Positions 8,533-17,310 of a stretch of DNA of 64,000 nt are shown here, one piece after another. The notes under the pieces were generated by a model. The model saw only the letters and a list, made by a program, of their open reading frames with translations, was not told the DNA's origin and searched no databases. The translations under genes and the position numbers were made by a program. Each line of letters opens with the position of its first letter. The stretch's first letter is position 1. This stretch comes from Bacteroides sp. 519 (lineage in GTDB: Bacteria; Bacteroidota; Bacteroidia; Bacteroidales; Bacteroidaceae). The stretch is taken from assembly GCF_010500955.1 (NCBI RefSeq), contig NZ_QVMJ01000007.1:1-64000 (forward strand), given 5' to 3'.

Positions 8533-10026
8533 CTAAAGCTTTACCTTTTTCTTTTTAATCTTAGATTCGTTGTGTAAACGATCTAATGCAGTAACCACAT
8601 ACTGATATTTGGTTTCACCATTTTCGTGAGGTAATAAATAGTAGTTGTTACGTGTTATTGCTACAATATGTGTGGCATCATCAATATTTATTTTCTCTTT
8701 TTTATTGAAGCGGTAAACTACATACTGTACTGCTTTATCCATTTCTTTTTTACTTTTCGGGGGTGTCCAGAATAACACATAACCATCTCGAACCCATACT
8801 GGTTTGAGTTTCTTTACCTTTTTGGGAGGCTTGTTATCAATGAAGTCGAACTGCGGAACCAAAGCCGGGTACTTATGGTATTCTGTAATCAAAGCATCCC
8901 GATATCTGCCTTCGTTATTTATAATGCCGGAGGCTGGCCAATGACAACTTCCCTGAACACTACTATATGTTCTTTGCAAAGCTATTTTACGTGGTAGCTG
9001 ATTTACAGAGGGATTTTGAGGATCGGCATTCTGAATGGTGTTCGATACAGACTGCCCGATAAACAACGGACGGTTATAGCAATTAGTGGCCCACCAAGTT
9101 ATCAATTCCTTATAATCAGCAGTTGGATGCCCTACATGCCAGTATATTTGTGGGATGTTGTAATCAACCCATCCTTTTTCAACCCATAATAAAACATCGG
9201 CATATAAATCATGGTAATTTTGAAGTCCATTGGTGTTGCTTCCGTTGTTATTGTCTGTTTTGTTTTGGTATATGCCAAATGGGCTAACACCAAACTTTAC
9301 CCAGGGCTTAACCGAATGAATTGTTTTATGAAGCTTTCTTATCAGCCTGTTTACATTGCTTCGGCGCCAATCGGCCTTATTGGTAAATCGCTCGCCATAA
9401 CGGGCGTAGCTGTCATTGTCGGGATAATCTACTCCGTTTACCGGATACGGATAAAAGTAATCGTCCATGTGTATGGCATCAATATCATAACGCTTTACTA
9501 TATCGGCTACTATTTTACAAATATATTCTCTACACTCGGGCAATGCTGCATCAAAATACAATTTGTTATCGTAAGTGTAAAACCATTCGGGATGCTCATG
9601 ATATATATGGTCGCTGGCCAAACTGTTTCTGACATTTGTTTTTGCCCGGTATGGATTTATCCATGCATGCAACTCCATTGCTCTTTTATGACACTCTTCG
9701 ACCATAAATTCCAGCGGGTCCCATGTAGGACTGGGAGCAACTCCTTGTGTTCCTGTCAGGAAACGGCTCCAGGGTTCGTAAGGTGATTTATATAATGCAT
9801 CGGCTTCAGGACGTACCTGAAACATAACTGCATTGATACCTGCTCTTTCAAGAACATCTAACTGATAAATGAGTGTTTCTTTCATTTTATCTGTCGACAT
9901 TCCTTGAAACTGACCGTTTACACACTGTATCCATGCACCCCTGAATTCGCGCTTTGGATGTTCCTGCGCTTGTAACAGAAAGAGGTTTAGTGAAATAAAA
10001 AAGAATATTAATTTATAACGCATCAT
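8533..10026 (-). CDS. GHL10-family (DUF187/YngK-like) glycoside hydrolase, secreted
   Basis: A 497-residue exported protein with a signal peptide (FFFISLNLFLLQAQ) and a TIM-barrel domain of the GHL10/DUF187 family. Landmarks: EFRGAWIQC at the mature N-terminus, VMFQVRPEADALY, ELHAWINPYR, and IDAIHMDDYFYP, whose acidic pair is probably catalytic. The C-terminal ~95 residues look like a fibronectin type III-like module. Known relatives act on glycans, some on peptidoglycan-type substrates, but the substrate here is unknown. A second member of the family lies at 15254, only 5.2 kb away. The ATG at 10023 is an equally possible start. A -7 box is seen at 10051-10058. Confidence 0.82.
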   Translation of the reverse strand: MMRYKLIFFFISLNLFLLQAQEHPKREFRGAWIQCVNGQFQGMSTDKMKETLIYQLDVLERAGINAVMFQVRPEADALYKSPYEPWSRFLTGTQGVAPSPTWDPLEFMVEECHKRAMELHAWINPYRAKTNVRNSLASDHIYHEHPEWFYTYDNKLYFDAALPECREYICKIVADIVKRYDIDAIHMDDYFYPYPVNGVDYPDNDSYARYGERFTNKADWRRSNVNRLIRKLHKTIHSVKPWVKFGVSPFGIYQNKTDNNNGSNTNGLQNYHDLYADVLLWVEKGWVDYNIPQIYWHVGHPTADYKELITWWATNCYNRPLFIGQSVSNTIQNADPQNPSVNQLPRKIALQRTYSSVQGSCHWPASGIINNEGRYRDALITEYHKYPALVPQFDFIDNKPPKKVKKLKPVWVRDGYVLFWTPPKSKKEMDKAVQYVVYRFNKKEKINIDDATHIVAITRNNYYLLPHENGETKYQYVVTALDRLHNESKIKKKKVKL

Positions 10027-10050
10027 TGTTCAAATTAACTTAAGTAATCG

Positions 10051-10058
10051 CAAATATA
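10051..10058 (-). promoter_or_regulatory. -7 promoter box (TATATTTG)
   Basis: The minus strand reads TATATTTG, 24 bases ahead of the GHL10 gene start at 10026. Together with the box at 10104 it makes a divergent promoter region with uvrA. Confidence 0.5.
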
Positions 10059-10103
10059 GTGTTTTATTTACAACTGTCACATCTCTGTTTGATTATTTAA
10101 TAC

Positions 10104-10111
10104 TAACTTTG
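10104..10111 (+). promoter_or_regulatory. -7 promoter box (TAACTTTG) for uvrA
   Basis: TAACTTTG fits TAnnTTTG and ends 23 bases before the uvrA ATG. No LexA-like palindrome is visible. Confidence 0.55.
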
Positions 10112-10134
10112 CGGACTTTCTCAATTTTCAATTT

Positions 10135-12894
10135 ATGAAAAGTATAAATATAAAAGGAGCACGGGTAAACAATCTCAAAAATATAGATGTTAACATACCA
10201 CGAAATAAACTTGTTGTTATAACCGGATTATCGGGCTCGGGAAAATCTTCGCTTGCATTCGATACTCTTTATGCCGAAGGACAACGCAGGTATGTGGAGA
10301 GTCTTTCATCTTACGCCCGACAGTTTTTGGGAAGGATGAGCAAACCCGAATGCGACTTTATTAAAGGAATTCCCCCTGCAATAGCCATTGAACAAAAGGT
10401 AAACAGCCGCAACCCACGTTCTACTGTTGGTACCAGTACCGAGATATACGAATATCTACGGTTGTTATATGCCCGCATTGGAAAAACATTCAGTCCGGTA
10501 AGTGGGCAGGAGGTTAAGAAGCACAGTACAGAAGATATTATAAACTGTATGCTTAGCTACCCCGAAGGTACCCGGTACACCATTCTTACTAAACTAAGGT
10601 TGATTGACGACCGTACCATTTCACAGCAACTCGAAATTGACCTTAAGCAAGGTTTCAACCGTCTTGAAGTAAACGGTGAAATGATCCGTATAGAAGATTA
10701 TCAACCCAACGAAAAAGATACAATATACCTGTTGATTGACCGTATGGCTGTTGAAAACACCAAAGATGCAATCAGCCGTTTGGTAGATTCGGCCGAGACA
10801 GCCATGTACGAAGGGGATGGTACTTGTATGATACGTTTCTATATGCCCGATGGCACTACACAGCTTCACACATTCAGCACTATATTCGAGGCCGACGGAA
10901 TTAAATTTGAAGAACCAAACGATAACATGTTCTCGTTTAATTCGCCTATAGGTGCTTGTCCTAAATGCGAAGGCTTTGGAAAGGTTATAGGTATAGACGA
11001 ACAACTGGTTATTCCTAACCGGGCGCTCTCGGTATACGATGGTGCTGTTGTTTGTTGGCGTGGTGAGAAGATGAGCGACTGGAAAGATAATTTTATTCGC
11101 AATGCTGCCAAATTTGATTTCCCTATCTTTACTCCATATTACGAACTTACAGATAAAGAACGCCGTGCACTTTGGGAAGGTAACAAATACGTTGAAGGTA
11201 TCAATGATTTCTTTAAAATGGTTGAAGAAAACCAATACAAGATTCAATACCGCGTTATGCTGGCCCGATACCGGGGAAAAACAACATGCCAGGTTTGCCA
11301 CGGCACACGTTTAAAACCGGAAGCCGGGTATGTACGGGTAGGTGGAAAAAATATCAGCGAACTGGTTGACCTGCCAATTACCGATTTAAAAACGTTTTTT
11401 GATAATCTGGAACTAACAGAACACGATGCTGCAATAGCCAAACGTATTCTAACAGAAATAAACAGTCGCATCCGCTTCCTGATAAATGTTGGATTGGGCT
11501 ACCTTACGCTTAACAGATTAAGTAACTCATTATCCGGTGGCGAGAGCCAGCGAATAAACCTGGCAACATCTCTGGGTAGCAGTTTGGTTGGTAGTTTATA
11601 TATTCTTGATGAACCAAGTATTGGTTTACACAGCAGAGACACCGATAAACTTATTCATGTATTACGCCAGTTGCAGGAACTTGGAAATACGGTAGTGGTG
11701 GTTGAGCACGATGAAGAAATTATCCGTGCAGCCGATTACATTATTGATATAGGTCCCGAAGCCGGCAGACTGGGTGGAGAGATTGTGTACGAGGGTGATA
11801 TGAACGATCTTCAAAAAGGTAGCAACAGCCACACTGTTCAGTACCTTCTGGGAGAAGACCTGATTCCAATTCCGCAACATCGTCGTCCGTGGAATAATTA
11901 TATCAGCCTGACAGGTGCACGAGAAAACAACCTTAAAGGCATCAACGTAAAATTTCCATTGAACGTAATGACTGTAGTTACCGGAGTGTCGGGTTCGGGA
12001 AAGAGTACATTGGTTCGCGATATCTTTTACCGGGCATTAAAACGCGAACTGGATGAATGTAGCGACCGTCCGGGAGAATTTATTTCTATCGAAGGCGACC
12101 TGCACAACTTAAGGAATGTAGAGTTTGTAGATCAGAACCCCATTGGCAAATCGAGCCGCAGTAACCCGGTTACTTATATCAAGGCTTATGATGAGATTCG
12201 TAAGCTTTGGGCAGATCAACCCCTGGCTAAACAAATGGGATACACCGCCGGGCATTTCAGTTTTAACAGTGAAGGCGGACGTTGTGAAGAGTGTAAAGGT
12301 GATGGTACGGTTACTGTTGAAATGCAATTCATGGCCGATTTGGTTCTTGAATGTGAATCTTGTCACGGGAAACGGTTTAAAGCAGATACATTAGAAGTTA
12401 AGTTCCATGATAAGTCTATTTACGATATTCTGGAAATGACCATAAACCAGGCTGTAGAGTTCTTTACCGAACATAAACAAAAGAAAATTGTAAGAAGATT
12501 AAAACCTTTACAGGATGTTGGTTTGGGATATGTTAAACTGGGACAAGCATCATCAACCCTTTCGGGAGGTGAAAATCAGCGTGTTAAACTGGCCTATTAC
12601 TTAAGTTTGGAAAAGGCAGACCCAACCATGTTTATCTTTGACGAACCTACCACCGGATTGCATTTTCACGATATACGTAAACTGATGGAAGCATTTGATG
12701 CTCTTATATTAAGAGGACATTCTATTGTTATTATCGAACACAATATGGATGTTATTAAATGCGCAGACTATGTTATAGACCTTGGACCCGAAGGAGGTAA
12801 TAAAGGAGGATATCTGGTTGCAGCCGGAACCCCGGAAGAGATTGCCGCTTGCGAGGAAAGTTATACAGGAAAGTTTTTGCAGGAAAAGTTGTGA
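10135..12894 (+). CDS. uvrA: UvrA, excinuclease ABC subunit A
   Basis: DNA damage-recognition ATPase of nucleotide excision repair; as a dimer it loads UvrB on damaged DNA. It has two ABC modules: Walker A at 31-39 (GLSGSGKSS) and 617-625 (GVSGSGKST), with signature LSGGESQR at 466 and LSGGENQR in the C-terminal module. The zinc-binding Cys pairs are present (CPKC...CQVC and CEEC...CESC). The 919 residues are close to the usual length. The start is the first ATG of the family motif ([10 protein letters not shown]), 23 bases after a -7 box. Its stop codon opens the left arm of a heptad-built inverted repeat. The partner mfd lies 4.4 kb further on, in the opposite orientation. Confidence 0.98.
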   Translation: MKSINIKGARVNNLKNIDVNIPRNKLVVITGLSGSGKSSLAFDTLYAEGQRRYVESLSSYARQFLGRMSKPECDFIKGIPPAIAIEQKVNSRNPRSTVGTSTEIYEYLRLLYARIGKTFSPVSGQEVKKHSTEDIINCMLSYPEGTRYTILTKLRLIDDRTISQQLEIDLKQGFNRLEVNGEMIRIEDYQPNEKDTIYLLIDRMAVENTKDAISRLVDSAETAMYEGDGTCMIRFYMPDGTTQLHTFSTIFEADGIKFEEPNDNMFSFNSPIGACPKCEGFGKVIGIDEQLVIPNRALSVYDGAVVCWRGEKMSDWKDNFIRNAAKFDFPIFTPYYELTDKERRALWEGNKYVEGINDFFKMVEENQYKIQYRVMLARYRGKTTCQVCHGTRLKPEAGYVRVGGKNISELVDLPITDLKTFFDNLELTEHDAAIAKRILTEINSRIRFLINVGLGYLTLNRLSNSLSGGESQRINLATSLGSSLVGSLYILDEPSIGLHSRDTDKLIHVLRQLQELGNTVVVVEHDEEIIRAADYIIDIGPEAGRLGGEIVYEGDMNDLQKGSNSHTVQYLLGEDLIPIPQHRRPWNNYISLTGARENNLKGINVKFPLNVMTVVTGVSGSGKSTLVRDIFYRALKRELDECSDRPGEFISIEGDLHNLRNVEFVDQNPIGKSSRSNPVTYIKAYDEIRKLWADQPLAKQMGYTAGHFSFNSEGGRCEECKGDGTVTVEMQFMADLVLECESCHGKRFKADTLEVKFHDKSIYDILEMTINQAVEFFTEHKQKKIVRRLKPLQDVGLGYVKLGQASSTLSGGENQRVKLAYYLSLEKADPTMFIFDEPTTGLHFHDIRKLMEAFDALILRGHSIVIIEHNMDVIKCADYVIDLGPEGGNKGGYLVAAGTPEEIAACEESYTGKFLQEKL

Positions 12895-12997
12895 GTAATG
12901 AGTTTTGAGTGATGAGTTTTGAGTATTGAGTAATGAGTAGCGATGCCGCATGGTAACTCAAAACTCATTACTCAAAACTCATTACTCATCACTCAAA
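12893..12997. repeat. Inverted repeat with 7-bp GAGT words around a GATGCCGCATGG core
   Basis: The left arm (12893-12940) is GAGTAAT/GAGTTTT-type heptads, the core (12941-12953) holds GATGCCGCATGG, and the right arm (12954-12997) is the complementary ACTCAAA/ACTCATT heptads. It fills the gap between convergent uvrA and the outer membrane protein gene; the stop codon of the latter (TGA on the minus strand at 12993-12995) is part of the repeat. Same core as at 2250 with a different arm sequence. Confidence 0.92.
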
Positions 12998-13472
12998 AAT
13001 ATAGTCCAAACCCAATTTTCAAACCAAACTTAGACAAATCACCATCGTCTGTATTCAATTTACAATATACAGCTGGCTCTAATGTTATGTTTCGGGTAAG
13101 GAAAAAGGCATAGCCTACCTGAGCGTTCACATTAAAATAGGTATCAAGGCTTTTTTCTTTATTCACATCGAATCCTGCACCAACGTACAAACCGTTATTG
13201 AAATAATATCTACCACCAACACCTGCCGAATATCTGTGATAATTATCTCTGGCTTCGGCTCCAACACCAACCAATAAAGCAAAATTATCAATCAGAAATG
13301 CTCCTGCTTCCAAATCAACACCTAACTTCATTTTAGTGTCTTTGCTATAACTTAAATCTAATCCTGTTATTGAAGGATTAATAAACCATTTTCCCTCACC
13401 AAAAGGTTTCGATTGTGCAACAGAACTCATTGCCAATCCTAAAAATGCCAATAGTAGTAATGACTTTTTCAT
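12993..13472 (-). CDS. Small outer membrane beta-barrel protein
   Basis: A 159-residue protein with a signal peptide (SLLLLAFLGLAMSSVAQS). Its alternating strands end in KIGFGLYF with a C-terminal Phe, typical of 8-stranded barrels. Motifs such as GVGAEARDNYHRYSAGVGGRY fit the porin/OmpA-type barrel families of Bacteroidota. Function unknown. It begins one base after the stop of the 80-residue membrane protein, so it is the third gene of the cstA operon. Its own stop is supplied by the repeat at 12893-12997. Confidence 0.8.
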   Translation of the reverse strand: MKKSLLLLAFLGLAMSSVAQSKPFGEGKWFINPSITGLDLSYSKDTKMKLGVDLEAGAFLIDNFALLVGVGAEARDNYHRYSAGVGGRYYFNNGLYVGAGFDVNKEKSLDTYFNVNAQVGYAFFLTRNITLEPAVYCKLNTDDGDLSKFGLKIGFGLYF

Positions 13473-13473
13473 G

Positions 13474-13716
13474 TTAATTGTTTTTTTCTTGTGAATTATT
13501 AAACACGTCGTTTTCTCGTTTCTCTTTCAGCTGTTCTTTTTTACGCAGAACTATCCATAACACAAAAACAATAACATAAGCTACTGCTAAGGTTATGTAT
13601 TTCTCCGTTTCGGATATCTCTGTATTACGTGGCAGAAAATAAACTGCCATTGCAGATATATAAATAAACAAGGCCAAAGATATCCAAGTGGATTTTTTAA
13701 ATTTCTTTCTACTCAT
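13474..13716 (-). CDS. Small two-span membrane protein in the cstA operon
   Basis: 80 residues with two predicted membrane helices (about 11-28 and 41-60) and a charged tail (KKEQLKEKRENDVFNNSQEKNN). Family not recognised. The start overlaps the 3' end of cstA by 8 bases and the stop is next to the outer membrane protein start, so co-transcription and perhaps translational coupling are likely. A helper or accessory role for the CstA transporter is possible, based on context only. Confidence 0.72.
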   Translation of the reverse strand: MSRKKFKKSTWISLALFIYISAMAVYFLPRNTEISETEKYITLAVAYVIVFVLWIVLRKKEQLKEKRENDVFNNSQEKNN

Positions 13717-15148
13717 ATTTTTTATTGAATTTAATTCGCCAGATTATATACCATATTAAACTAATTACCACACAAACCATGCCAATAGTATAAGATAATG
13801 TTTGCGAAAGTTGGAATCCTTCGGGAGCCATACAGATATAACTAACACAAACGGCTGTCATAAACAAAGCCGGAATCATGGTAATAAGATAGGGTTTATG
13901 CTTCTGGGTTAAATATGCGGTTAATGCCCATAAAGTAAATACCGACAATGTTTGATTAGACCATGCAAAGTATCTCCATATAATATTAAAACCTTCTTTA
14001 TTGCTGATGCTAAACAACAAGATACCAATAGTTACTAAAAATAATGGTATGCAAATTAACAAACGCTTTGATATCGTGCGTTGTTCAATTCCCAGGAAAT
14101 CGGCAATCATAAGCCTTGCCGAGCGCAGTGCAGTATCGCCTGTAGATATGGGGGCAGCAATAATGCCTAAAATTGCAAGTATGCCTCCTACTGGTCCCAG
14201 CCAATCTTTTGATATCTTTGATGCCACATCGGCACCGGTATAAAGCACCTCTTTATCGCCTACTAAATAACTGATACCATTTTCTTTGAAAAAGTATGTA
14301 GCAGCTGCTGCCCAAATCAAAGCAACAATGCCTTCTGTTACCATGGCTCCGTAAAACACACGCCGTCCTTGCTTTTCGTGCGTCATGCAACGGGCCATTA
14401 AAGGAGATTGCGTTGCATGGAAACCGGATATAGCACCGCATGCTATGGATACAAACATCATGGGGAAGATAGCCAACCCGGTATAATTGATACCGAAGCT
14501 TTCGGTAAACTCAGGTATATCAGGACGATACCAGTACAGCATTACTAAAATGCCCACAGCCATAAAAATAAGCGAAGCTGCAAAAAGCGGATATATTTTA
14601 CCTATTACTTTATCAATAGGCAATAAGGTGGCCAACACATAATACATCATGATAACAATTACCCAAAAGGTGGCATCAAGTGCCTGCGGAGTCATACCGG
14701 CTAAAAGTCCGGCAGGTCCTGAAGCAAATACTGCTCCAACAAGGATGAGCAACACAACAGTGAAAATGCGCATCACCTGTTTGGCAGGCAGTCCCAGGTA
14801 TCGGCCTACTGTCTCGGGTAAACTCTCACCGTTGTTACGTAACGATAACATTCCGGCCAGGTAATCGTGTGTTGCACCTGCAAAGATTGTTCCTACAACT
14901 ATCCAGATAAAAGAAGCGGTTCCAAACTGCGAACCCATAATTGCTCCAAAGATAGGCCCCAACCCGGCTATGTTAAGAAACTGAATCATGTATATTTTCC
15001 ATGCAGGCATCGGGATATAATCTACTCCATCGGGATGATCAACTGCCGGAGTTTTACGATCATCGGGTTTGATAATCTTCTCTACAAACCGACCGTAAAT
15101 AAAATAACCGCCAATAAGTAATAATAAACAGATGGTAAATGATAACAT
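13709..15148 (-). CDS. cstA: CstA-family carbon starvation / peptide transporter
   Basis: A polytopic inner membrane protein of the CstA family, whose members import peptides or pyruvate when carbon is limiting. The start at 15148 (MLSFTICLLLLIGG) begins directly with the first helix; the longer in-frame form would add 14 residues unlike the family. Typical segments include FLNIAGLGPIFGAIMG, GATHDYLAG and SGFHATQSPLMARCM. At 479 residues it is of the short CstA class. It leads a three-gene operon with a small membrane protein and an outer membrane barrel protein. A -7 box (TATTTTTG) lies 23 bases ahead. Confidence 0.92.
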   Translation of the reverse strand: MLSFTICLLLLIGGYFIYGRFVEKIIKPDDRKTPAVDHPDGVDYIPMPAWKIYMIQFLNIAGLGPIFGAIMGSQFGTASFIWIVVGTIFAGATHDYLAGMLSLRNNGESLPETVGRYLGLPAKQVMRIFTVVLLILVGAVFASGPAGLLAGMTPQALDATFWVIVIMMYYVLATLLPIDKVIGKIYPLFAASLIFMAVGILVMLYWYRPDIPEFTESFGINYTGLAIFPMMFVSIACGAISGFHATQSPLMARCMTHEKQGRRVFYGAMVTEGIVALIWAAAATYFFKENGISYLVGDKEVLYTGADVASKISKDWLGPVGGILAILGIIAAPISTGDTALRSARLMIADFLGIEQRTISKRLLICIPLFLVTIGILLFSISNKEGFNIIWRYFAWSNQTLSVFTLWALTAYLTQKHKPYLITMIPALFMTAVCVSYICMAPEGFQLSQTLSYTIGMVCVVISLIWYIIWRIKFNKKYE

Positions 15149-15170
15149 GATTTCTCTTCTTGATTGGGAA

Positions 15171-15178
15171 CAAAAATA
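15171..15178 (-). promoter_or_regulatory. -7 promoter box (TATTTTTG) for cstA operon
   Basis: The minus strand reads TATTTTTG, fitting TAnnTTTG, just upstream of the cstA start at 15148. Confidence 0.5.
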
Positions 15179-15220
15179 GCACTTTACCATGAATTAACAT
15201 AAAGAAACGGACACTTTTAC

Positions 15221-15228
15221 TAACTTTG
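15221..15228 (+). promoter_or_regulatory. -7 promoter box (TAACTTTG) for GHL10 gene
   Basis: TAACTTTG, 25 bases before the ATG at 15254. The same word precedes uvrA. Divergent with the cstA promoter. Confidence 0.55.
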
Positions 15229-15253
15229 TTGTTATTTATAAAAATAGTGTTTA

Positions 15254-16708
15254 ATGAGATTATCTATTTTATTTCTTTTTTTATTTTCGGTTGTAAGTTT
15301 TACAGTTGCTCAACCTAAATATGAAGTCAGGGCAGCGTGGGTTACATCGGCCTACGGACTAGACTGGCCAAAAACAAAGGCTACTTCAGCACAAAACATC
15401 AATCGGCAGAAAGCAGAATTAATTAACATATTGGATAAACTTAAGGAAGCAAATTTTAACACAGTATTGTTTCAGGTACGTACTACGGGCGAGGTTTACT
15501 ATCCTTCAAAAATTGAACCGTACAATGCACTGTTAACCGGTCGCCCAAATGGTAATCCCGGATACGACCCTCTTGCTTTTGCTATTGAAGAATGCCACAA
15601 AAGGGGGATGGAATGCCATGCGTGGATGGTTACTATTCCATTAGGAAACCGTAAACATATTCAGTCGTTGGGCAATAATACAGTGGTAAAAAAACAATCG
15701 TCCATCTGCTTACAATATAAAAACAGCTGGTACTTAAATCCGGGACATCCCGACACTAAAAGGTATTTAATGAGTTTGGTACAGGAGGTTGTTGACAACT
15801 ACGACATTGATGGAATACATTTTGATTATTTACGATACCCTGAAAAAATTACTAACTTTCCGGACACAAAAGAATACAAAAACTATGGAAAAAGGAAAGA
15901 TATTAATCAATGGCGCAGAGATAATATCACAGAGATTGTACGTTATTTATATAAAGGAGTAAAAGCATCAAAACGCTGGGTGAAGGTGAGCAGTTCGCCT
16001 GTTGGAAAATACAAAGATACTTCCCGGTTCACATCGCGTAGCTGGAATGCTTACCATTCTGTTTATCAGGATGTACAGGCCTGGCTTGCCGAAGGTATTC
16101 AGGATCAGCTGTATCCAATGATGTATTTCAGAGGGAATAACTTTTATCCTTTCGCGCTCGATTGGAACGAGCAGGGCAATAACCGGCATATTGTTCCGGG
16201 ATTAGGTATTTATTTTCTTGACCCCAAAGAGGGCAACTGGAGCAGTGACGAAATTGAACGGCAAATTAATTTCACCCGCAAAAACAAGCTGGCCGGACAA
16301 GCTTATTACCGTGTACAATATCTGATGGAAAACACACAGGGTATATATAATGAACTACTTACCAACTATTATACAACTCCGGCTCTTCAGCCGGCTATGT
16401 CCTGGCTTGATAATATTGCCCCCAGTGCACCTTCATATATACATGTGAATCAGAATAACGGATATATCCATATAAATTGGGGAGCCTCAACTGATAGCGA
16501 TAAACGCAACCAGCCTTATTATATATTATATGGTTCGGATACCTACCCGGTAGATACATCTAATCCGCAAAATATTATAGCGCAACGGATACGTAAAACC
16601 AATTATCTGTATGCTCCTGTTTTTCCGTGGGAAGAGTACGAATATTATGCCATAACTGCTATGGATAGATATGGTAATGAAAGTGAGGCAATACAGATGA
16701 AAAGATAA
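15254..16708 (+). CDS. GHL10-family (DUF187) glycoside hydrolase, secreted, second copy
   Basis: A 484-residue paralogue of the protein at 8533-10026. It has a signal peptide (FLFLFSVVSFTVAQ), then EVRAAWVTSAYGLDWP, TVLFQVRTTGEVYYPS, ECHAWMVTIP and IDGIHFDYLRYPE, where the Asp of HFDY aligns with the HMDD of the first copy. A fibronectin-like C-terminal module follows. The shared order of blocks is clear, but the sequences differ enough to suggest an old duplication or different substrates. A DUF6078-like gene follows 29 bases after the stop, probably in the same transcript. Confidence 0.82.
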   Translation: MRLSILFLFLFSVVSFTVAQPKYEVRAAWVTSAYGLDWPKTKATSAQNINRQKAELINILDKLKEANFNTVLFQVRTTGEVYYPSKIEPYNALLTGRPNGNPGYDPLAFAIEECHKRGMECHAWMVTIPLGNRKHIQSLGNNTVVKKQSSICLQYKNSWYLNPGHPDTKRYLMSLVQEVVDNYDIDGIHFDYLRYPEKITNFPDTKEYKNYGKRKDINQWRRDNITEIVRYLYKGVKASKRWVKVSSSPVGKYKDTSRFTSRSWNAYHSVYQDVQAWLAEGIQDQLYPMMYFRGNNFYPFALDWNEQGNNRHIVPGLGIYFLDPKEGNWSSDEIERQINFTRKNKLAGQAYYRVQYLMENTQGIYNELLTNYYTTPALQPAMSWLDNIAPSAPSYIHVNQNNGYIHINWGASTDSDKRNQPYYILYGSDTYPVDTSNPQNIIAQRIRKTNYLYAPVFPWEEYEYYAITAMDRYGNESEAIQMKR

Positions 16709-16737
16709 ATTTCATAATTTAATAATCTATTGACAAA

Positions 16738-17172
16738 ATGAAACAAGATTTTGACTACAAAGAAGTTCCCCATGATTACACGCATTGTTTACATGCACAA
16801 TGTCCTCGTTCGGCCAACTGTTTGCGTTTTCTGGTAACTCAACATGCAGGACCGGAAGTCATTCGTATTCAAGTAATTAATCCGGCTCATGTTATAGGTA
16901 AAGAAGAAAACTGTTCCGATTTTCAACCAGATGTTCTGGCATGTTTTGCTTTTGGCATTACACATTTGTTTGATAAGTTGCCTTATTCAACAGCGGTTAA
17001 AGTAAGACGGTTATTATTCCTTAACCTCAAGCGAAACACATTTTATCGCATTCAACGAAAAGAACGTTTGATTAACCCGGAAGAAATATCACTTATCCGT
17101 GAAGCATTCCGGATGGAAGGTATTAAGGAAGAGCCTGTATTTGATGAACTCATTTATAAATACGACTGGTAA
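16738..17172 (+). CDS. DUF6078-like small Cys-containing protein
   Basis: 144 residues, soluble. The N-terminal half carries a Cys cluster (HCLHAQCPRSANCLRF) plus later Cys residues (NCSDF, ACFAF), which could bind a metal or an iron-sulfur cluster. The C-terminal half is basic and helical (VRRLLFLNLKRNTFYRIQRKER). It resembles Bacteroides proteins I know as DUF6078; no function is known to me. The gene follows the GHL10 gene closely. A 22-bp-period array follows its stop. Confidence 0.7.
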   Translation: MKQDFDYKEVPHDYTHCLHAQCPRSANCLRFLVTQHAGPEVIRIQVINPAHVIGKEENCSDFQPDVLACFAFGITHLFDKLPYSTAVKVRRLLFLNLKRNTFYRIQRKERLINPEEISLIREAFRMEGIKEEPVFDELIYKYDW

Positions 17173-17181
17173 TCAAAAACT

Positions 17182-17310
17182 TACAGTACCAACACTTTTT
17201 TGCCTGTGAGAAAAAAGTATCACGCCTGTGGTACAAAAGTATCACAGGCAAGATACAAAAGTGCCACAGGCAAGATACAAAAGTGCCACAGGGAAGATAC
17301 AAAAGTATCT
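17182..17310. repeat. 22-bp-period TACAAAAGT array
   Basis: The word TACAAAAGT begins at 17232, 17254, 17276 and 17298, exactly 22 bases apart, with a degenerate earlier unit ending at 17218, also in phase. Between the words are TGCCACAGGCAAGA-type linkers. The array runs into the mfd stop codon. A related element with the same ACAGTACCA leader and GAGAAAAAAGT word is at 61059-61214. Confidence 0.9.

Noticed and set aside
9211..9786. 191-codon open frame on the plus strand inside the first GHL10 gene
   Set aside because: Shadow of the real minus-strand gene; the apparent membrane segments come from the reverse complement of A/T-rich codons.
17232..17306. Possible CRISPR or integron attC-type array at the mfd end
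   Set aside because: The 22-bp units are near-identical throughout with no unique spacers, and no integrase gene is present.
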